Below, piece after piece: positions 11,101 through 64,000 of a stretch of DNA of 64,000 nt (positions are counted from its first letter, which is position 1; each line of letters begins with the position of its first letter). The position numbers were made by a program, and so were the translations under genes. Under the pieces are notes generated by a model. That model did not search any database and was not told the origin of the DNA. It was given only the letters and a program-made list of their open reading frames with translations. The stretch is taken from NCBI RefSeq assembly GCF_031877795.1, contig NC_133939.1:5003698-5067697 (forward strand), given 5' to 3'. The DNA comes from Strix aluco (taxonomy: Eukaryota; Chordata; Aves; Strigiformes; Strigidae).

Positions 11101-12907
11101 TAGAGGCTTCTCTCTGCCAAGGTGTGCATCATGCTTTGCTTGAATTGCCCCACAATATTTTCACATGTGGCTGCTGTATGTCGTCTTTAGGTACCTAACC
11201 TTCTATACTGATGTGCAGAATGATGAGTGGATATACCATGGACATTGTAAAGAGCTGTCGGCTCCTTCAGAAAGGCAACCCAAAGCACAGCAAAATCATC
11301 TCAAACTAGGCCTGTGAGAATAGCTGGATATTTTTGTATTGGCTTCTGGTGCATGTAGTGGGGATAATCCCATTTCATTATATAGGGTTATTGTGAAAAT
11401 AAAAATATTACAATTTGTGTATAAATTATATTGTATATGTCAAAAAGTTAATATGGCATGTAGTAAAAATACATGAGGCAAACATTGGTTGGTAGGTTTA
11501 GGCTGCAGGGAGTTTTACAACGATTTGTAATCTTATGCCCAAAGATTTGGGTAAAATCTGCTCAAGCAATTTTAGCATCTTATTTTCATTGGCATTTTCT
11601 AGCTTTCAGGCTGTTGGGGTTGGGTTTTTTTCCCCCTCCTGACTTTAATATCATTACTTCAGTGGCATATATATAAGAAAAAAATGTTTCCTTTGTTTGG
11701 TTTTGTCTTTTTCTTTTCTTTGGTAACTAATGCCTTTTCCACTTCTATCTCCCGTCGTTTTGTTTTTCTTTCCCATCACCTTTTCATGCAAAGTATAAAC
11801 AAACTTAGAAGCTCCTTATTTAGTCCTTGGTTCTATTAAGAAACAGTTTTGATACAGCAAAGCTCCCTCCCTACCATCTGCCTTTATGGATTCTTGAAGT
11901 CTTAATCAACCAGTTTCTGTACGTAATGTTTCAAATCCTTTTTTGTTTGGGCTTTGGCTACAATGTTTAATTTTTATTTATTTTTTTTTTTAAATACCAA
12001 AACCCCTTCCTTTGCAGATTTGGATTTTGCTGTTGCTGGGAGGAAAGAAGAGCTGTATTTTCTTACTGCAAAAGATACTTCTCCAGAACTGCCTGGGCTG
12101 GACTTGGCTCTGATAGAGAAAACTTCATAGCCTTTCTGTAGTCTTGTTCTTTCCCTCCACTGTGGCCTCATCTGCTGTTGTCCATACACTCTTGATATAT
12201 AGGAACTTGACCTGACCTTCGCTAGTGTCGGCAGGACCTTGACTAATAGGAATTAAAGTAGCTGAAGTCTTAAGTTGTACATTTGTTTGCTTAATAAAAC
12301 CAAGAATGAGAGAAATACTGTCATCTGCCTGCAGATTTAGGAGGATGTCACAGCATTGGATGTACTCAATCTTCAGAAGGCTTATTTTTCAAGAATGAGC
12401 AGTGGAAATTTCTTGAATACTCTGCCACTCAACTGGCAAATCTTTCTTGCTGTAATTCTAGTGGTTTTTTTATCATCTTGTAATTGTCAGGAAGCTGCAA
12501 TTCTGTTAATTAAGCATTACTGTTCTTACAGAAGAGGATTATGCATCGAATTCTCTGTGTTTCGTTGTCTTGTGTTAGTTGCTGATTTGAAAAGGGACTG
12601 TTTGTACAAATTGTTTCTTCAGACACCCTGATACCCTGTTTGAGCTGCTAAAAGAGGAATTTAGGGAAGACATCTTGATGTAGTTACTCCTATATTAGTA
12701 AATTAATCTGTGTTGGATAGCTGAGATGGATTCCTTAAAAATAATAATTTCACATAGTTAATTTTTTTCACTTCTTTGCATGACCAGGTGTGCTTTTGTA
12801 TTGTGAAGCAATTTATGAAGGACTGTATTAATCCAGTTGTTTACATAGTAAACATTTCTATTTTTCAGGTTCACGCTTTTTAAAAAAGAGGAATAGAACA
12901 GGAAAAA

Positions 12908-62644
<49,737 letters not shown>

Positions 62645-64000
62645 GTGAGTTTCCTCAATGTAGTTAATCTCTAATTAATTTTAATACTTTATAAAACTCA
62701 CTTTAAGAATCCTGTTGGGTCTGATTAATCTTTGGTAGGTGTGTATGAAGACAGTTCTAATATTTTTCATGTGAGTATATGAAATGATACTTCTGTTCTT
62801 GATTTTAAGTCTAAGAGCCCAAATTGCAAGCTGAGAAGTGGGCATTGGTGGTTCACTTTGAGATAGGTTCCTGTTTGTGAGCCAAGAGGCTTTATTCCAT
62901 GTGGAATATTCCATTCCAACTTCTTAGTGTCAATATTAGACTTTAGTTAGTTGCCCAGTTATGGTATGTTCAATTTTTATTCACCATTTGTGCAGTCCAG
63001 TGTTTTGATAAGGGTATGTTCTGGAGTAGACTGGAGCTTGAGCAGCTGTTTCAAATGAATAAAATATAGAGGGCTATAGTGGAAAGAAAGTGATGTAACA
63101 TTTAGCTTATTTTTTCCCTGTTGCTTTTTTAACTTAGTAAGTAGTTTTTTGAGTAAATGATTATCTGGGTTGTGTCATAGTCTGTCAGCTTTATTTTCTT
63201 GAGTTGATATTTGGGAAAGGATGTAGTCTGGACAAGCAGATTTGTTAAAATGAGTTGTGTGATCTGTGTTGCAGTAGGAGAATGATTGTAGGAGTTGTGG
63301 TATGTTCTTAATCTTACAAGAATACAAAATGGAGACATTCGTAGCTTGATGTTTCTGGCGTTTACTTTCTGAATTCTGTATGGAAGAAAGATTAGTTGTT
63401 CTTTAGTGTCGTAGGAGGGAAAGACAGTGAAAGTTTTCACTCTACATATGAGGGATAAGGGTAAGCACATTGAGCTTATTCACTGAGAAGTCAATAAATG
63501 ACCTGTAAAGTAGCACATGAATAATAGGTGAAAGTAATGAATAATTCTGTCCTTTATTTTCGGTGTGCTTAGGTAGGCAGTTGTAAAGCGTGTTTCCTGT
63601 TTTAAGGATCAGACACTTCTGAGGAAGCCTCTAGAATCTTTAGTTTTATTTGTAAAGTTAGTCATAGACCTCTGTTCACTCAGTGTTTGGGTTTTGTCAC
63701 TGAAGATCTATTTTAACAGACTGCAGTATGATATGTAGTTAGCTTTCATGGTATCTTTAAGAATCAAGTCTGTAAATAAATGGCTCCTTGCTTTAATTTA
63801 TCTGCTTTGTGTACAGCAAGTCATTATGGTATACAGTGGAAAAGCGTCGTTTGATGCTTGAGTTCAAGCTTTACTGTAGCATTAAAGCAATAATACACTC
63901 AAAAGTTTAACTTTTGAGTTAAGTTGCCTTAGATCTGTTTTACTAATAACTAATTTTTTAGCTGATCACCTGGTAACTCAATGTGTGTCATCCATGGTGG
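62645..64000 (+). other. GIGYF2: GIGYF2 intron, cut by window edge
   Basis: No further exon found in the final 1.36 kb. The next exon (EEALRRQ-type charged helix) must lie beyond 64000. Confidence 0.85.

Larger units (their letters stand above)
457..12868 (+). other. GIGYF2: GIGYF2 5'UTR intron(s)
   Basis: About 12.4 kb between the promoter exon and the start-codon exon. It contains a possible 27-nt exon (1485-1511) and two decayed CR1 LINE pieces (5144-5250 and about 7600-8110). The remainder is AT-rich single-copy-looking sequence with poly-T and poly-A runs. The open frames inside, including a 187-codon one at 10047-10610 that opens with TTG, show no recognisable family and no splice framework. 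Confidence 0.7.

Overview
The window is vertebrate nuclear DNA, almost certainly from a bird. Short conserved exons with GT-AG junctions are scattered through long AT-rich introns. The recognisable interspersed repeats are sparse CR1 LINE fragments. The youngest of these keeps the double 8-bp CATAGAAT-type tail and resembles CR1 subfamilies that I recall as common in Neoaves. There are no operons, bacterial genes, CRISPR arrays or complete transposons.

Two genes account for all protein-coding sequence I can support. (1) GIGYF2 (GRB10-interacting GYF protein 2) runs on the plus strand from a CpG-island promoter at the left edge (about 1-1060, first exon ending at 456) through the right edge, and its 3' part lies outside the window. 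The start codon is at 12908. I resolve 18 coding exons (12908-62644), and codon phase is conserved at every junction. They encode about the first 783 residues: the 4EHP-binding segment, an RG-rich stretch, an acidic SLPEW/FDSS region, the GYF domain, a Q-rich stretch and the start of a long charged helix. (2) KCNJ13 (inward-rectifier potassium channel Kir7.1) lies on the minus strand, complete in its coding part. It has two coding exons (37215-36738 and 35853-35231) inside the 18.7-kb GIGYF2 intron 29403-48135. The nested antisense layout is the same as I recall for mammals.

By region: 1-1060, promoter and CpG island with a CTCF-like motif, an (AC)n/(CG)n alternating tract, a G4C repeat, E-box/CRE and YY1 motifs; 457-12868, 5'UTR intron with one possible 27-nt non-coding exon and two CR1 relics; 12869-29402, first six coding exons; 29403-48135, large intron hosting KCNJ13; 48136-62644, twelve further coding exons, compact around 54.6-56.7 kb; 62645-64000, start of the next intron.

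The two proteins have unrelated jobs: mRNA-level repression and decay with 4EHP, and K+ conductance in polarised epithelia. Their link here is positional. The most notable sequence-level observation is at GIGYF2 exon 54585-54784. Eighteen in-frame bases before it could encode the mammalian-type DGPRSA segment, but they are preceded by AC instead of AG, so the canonical acceptor skips them. I found no convincing undescribed system. Product names rest on recalled family sequences, with no database search.
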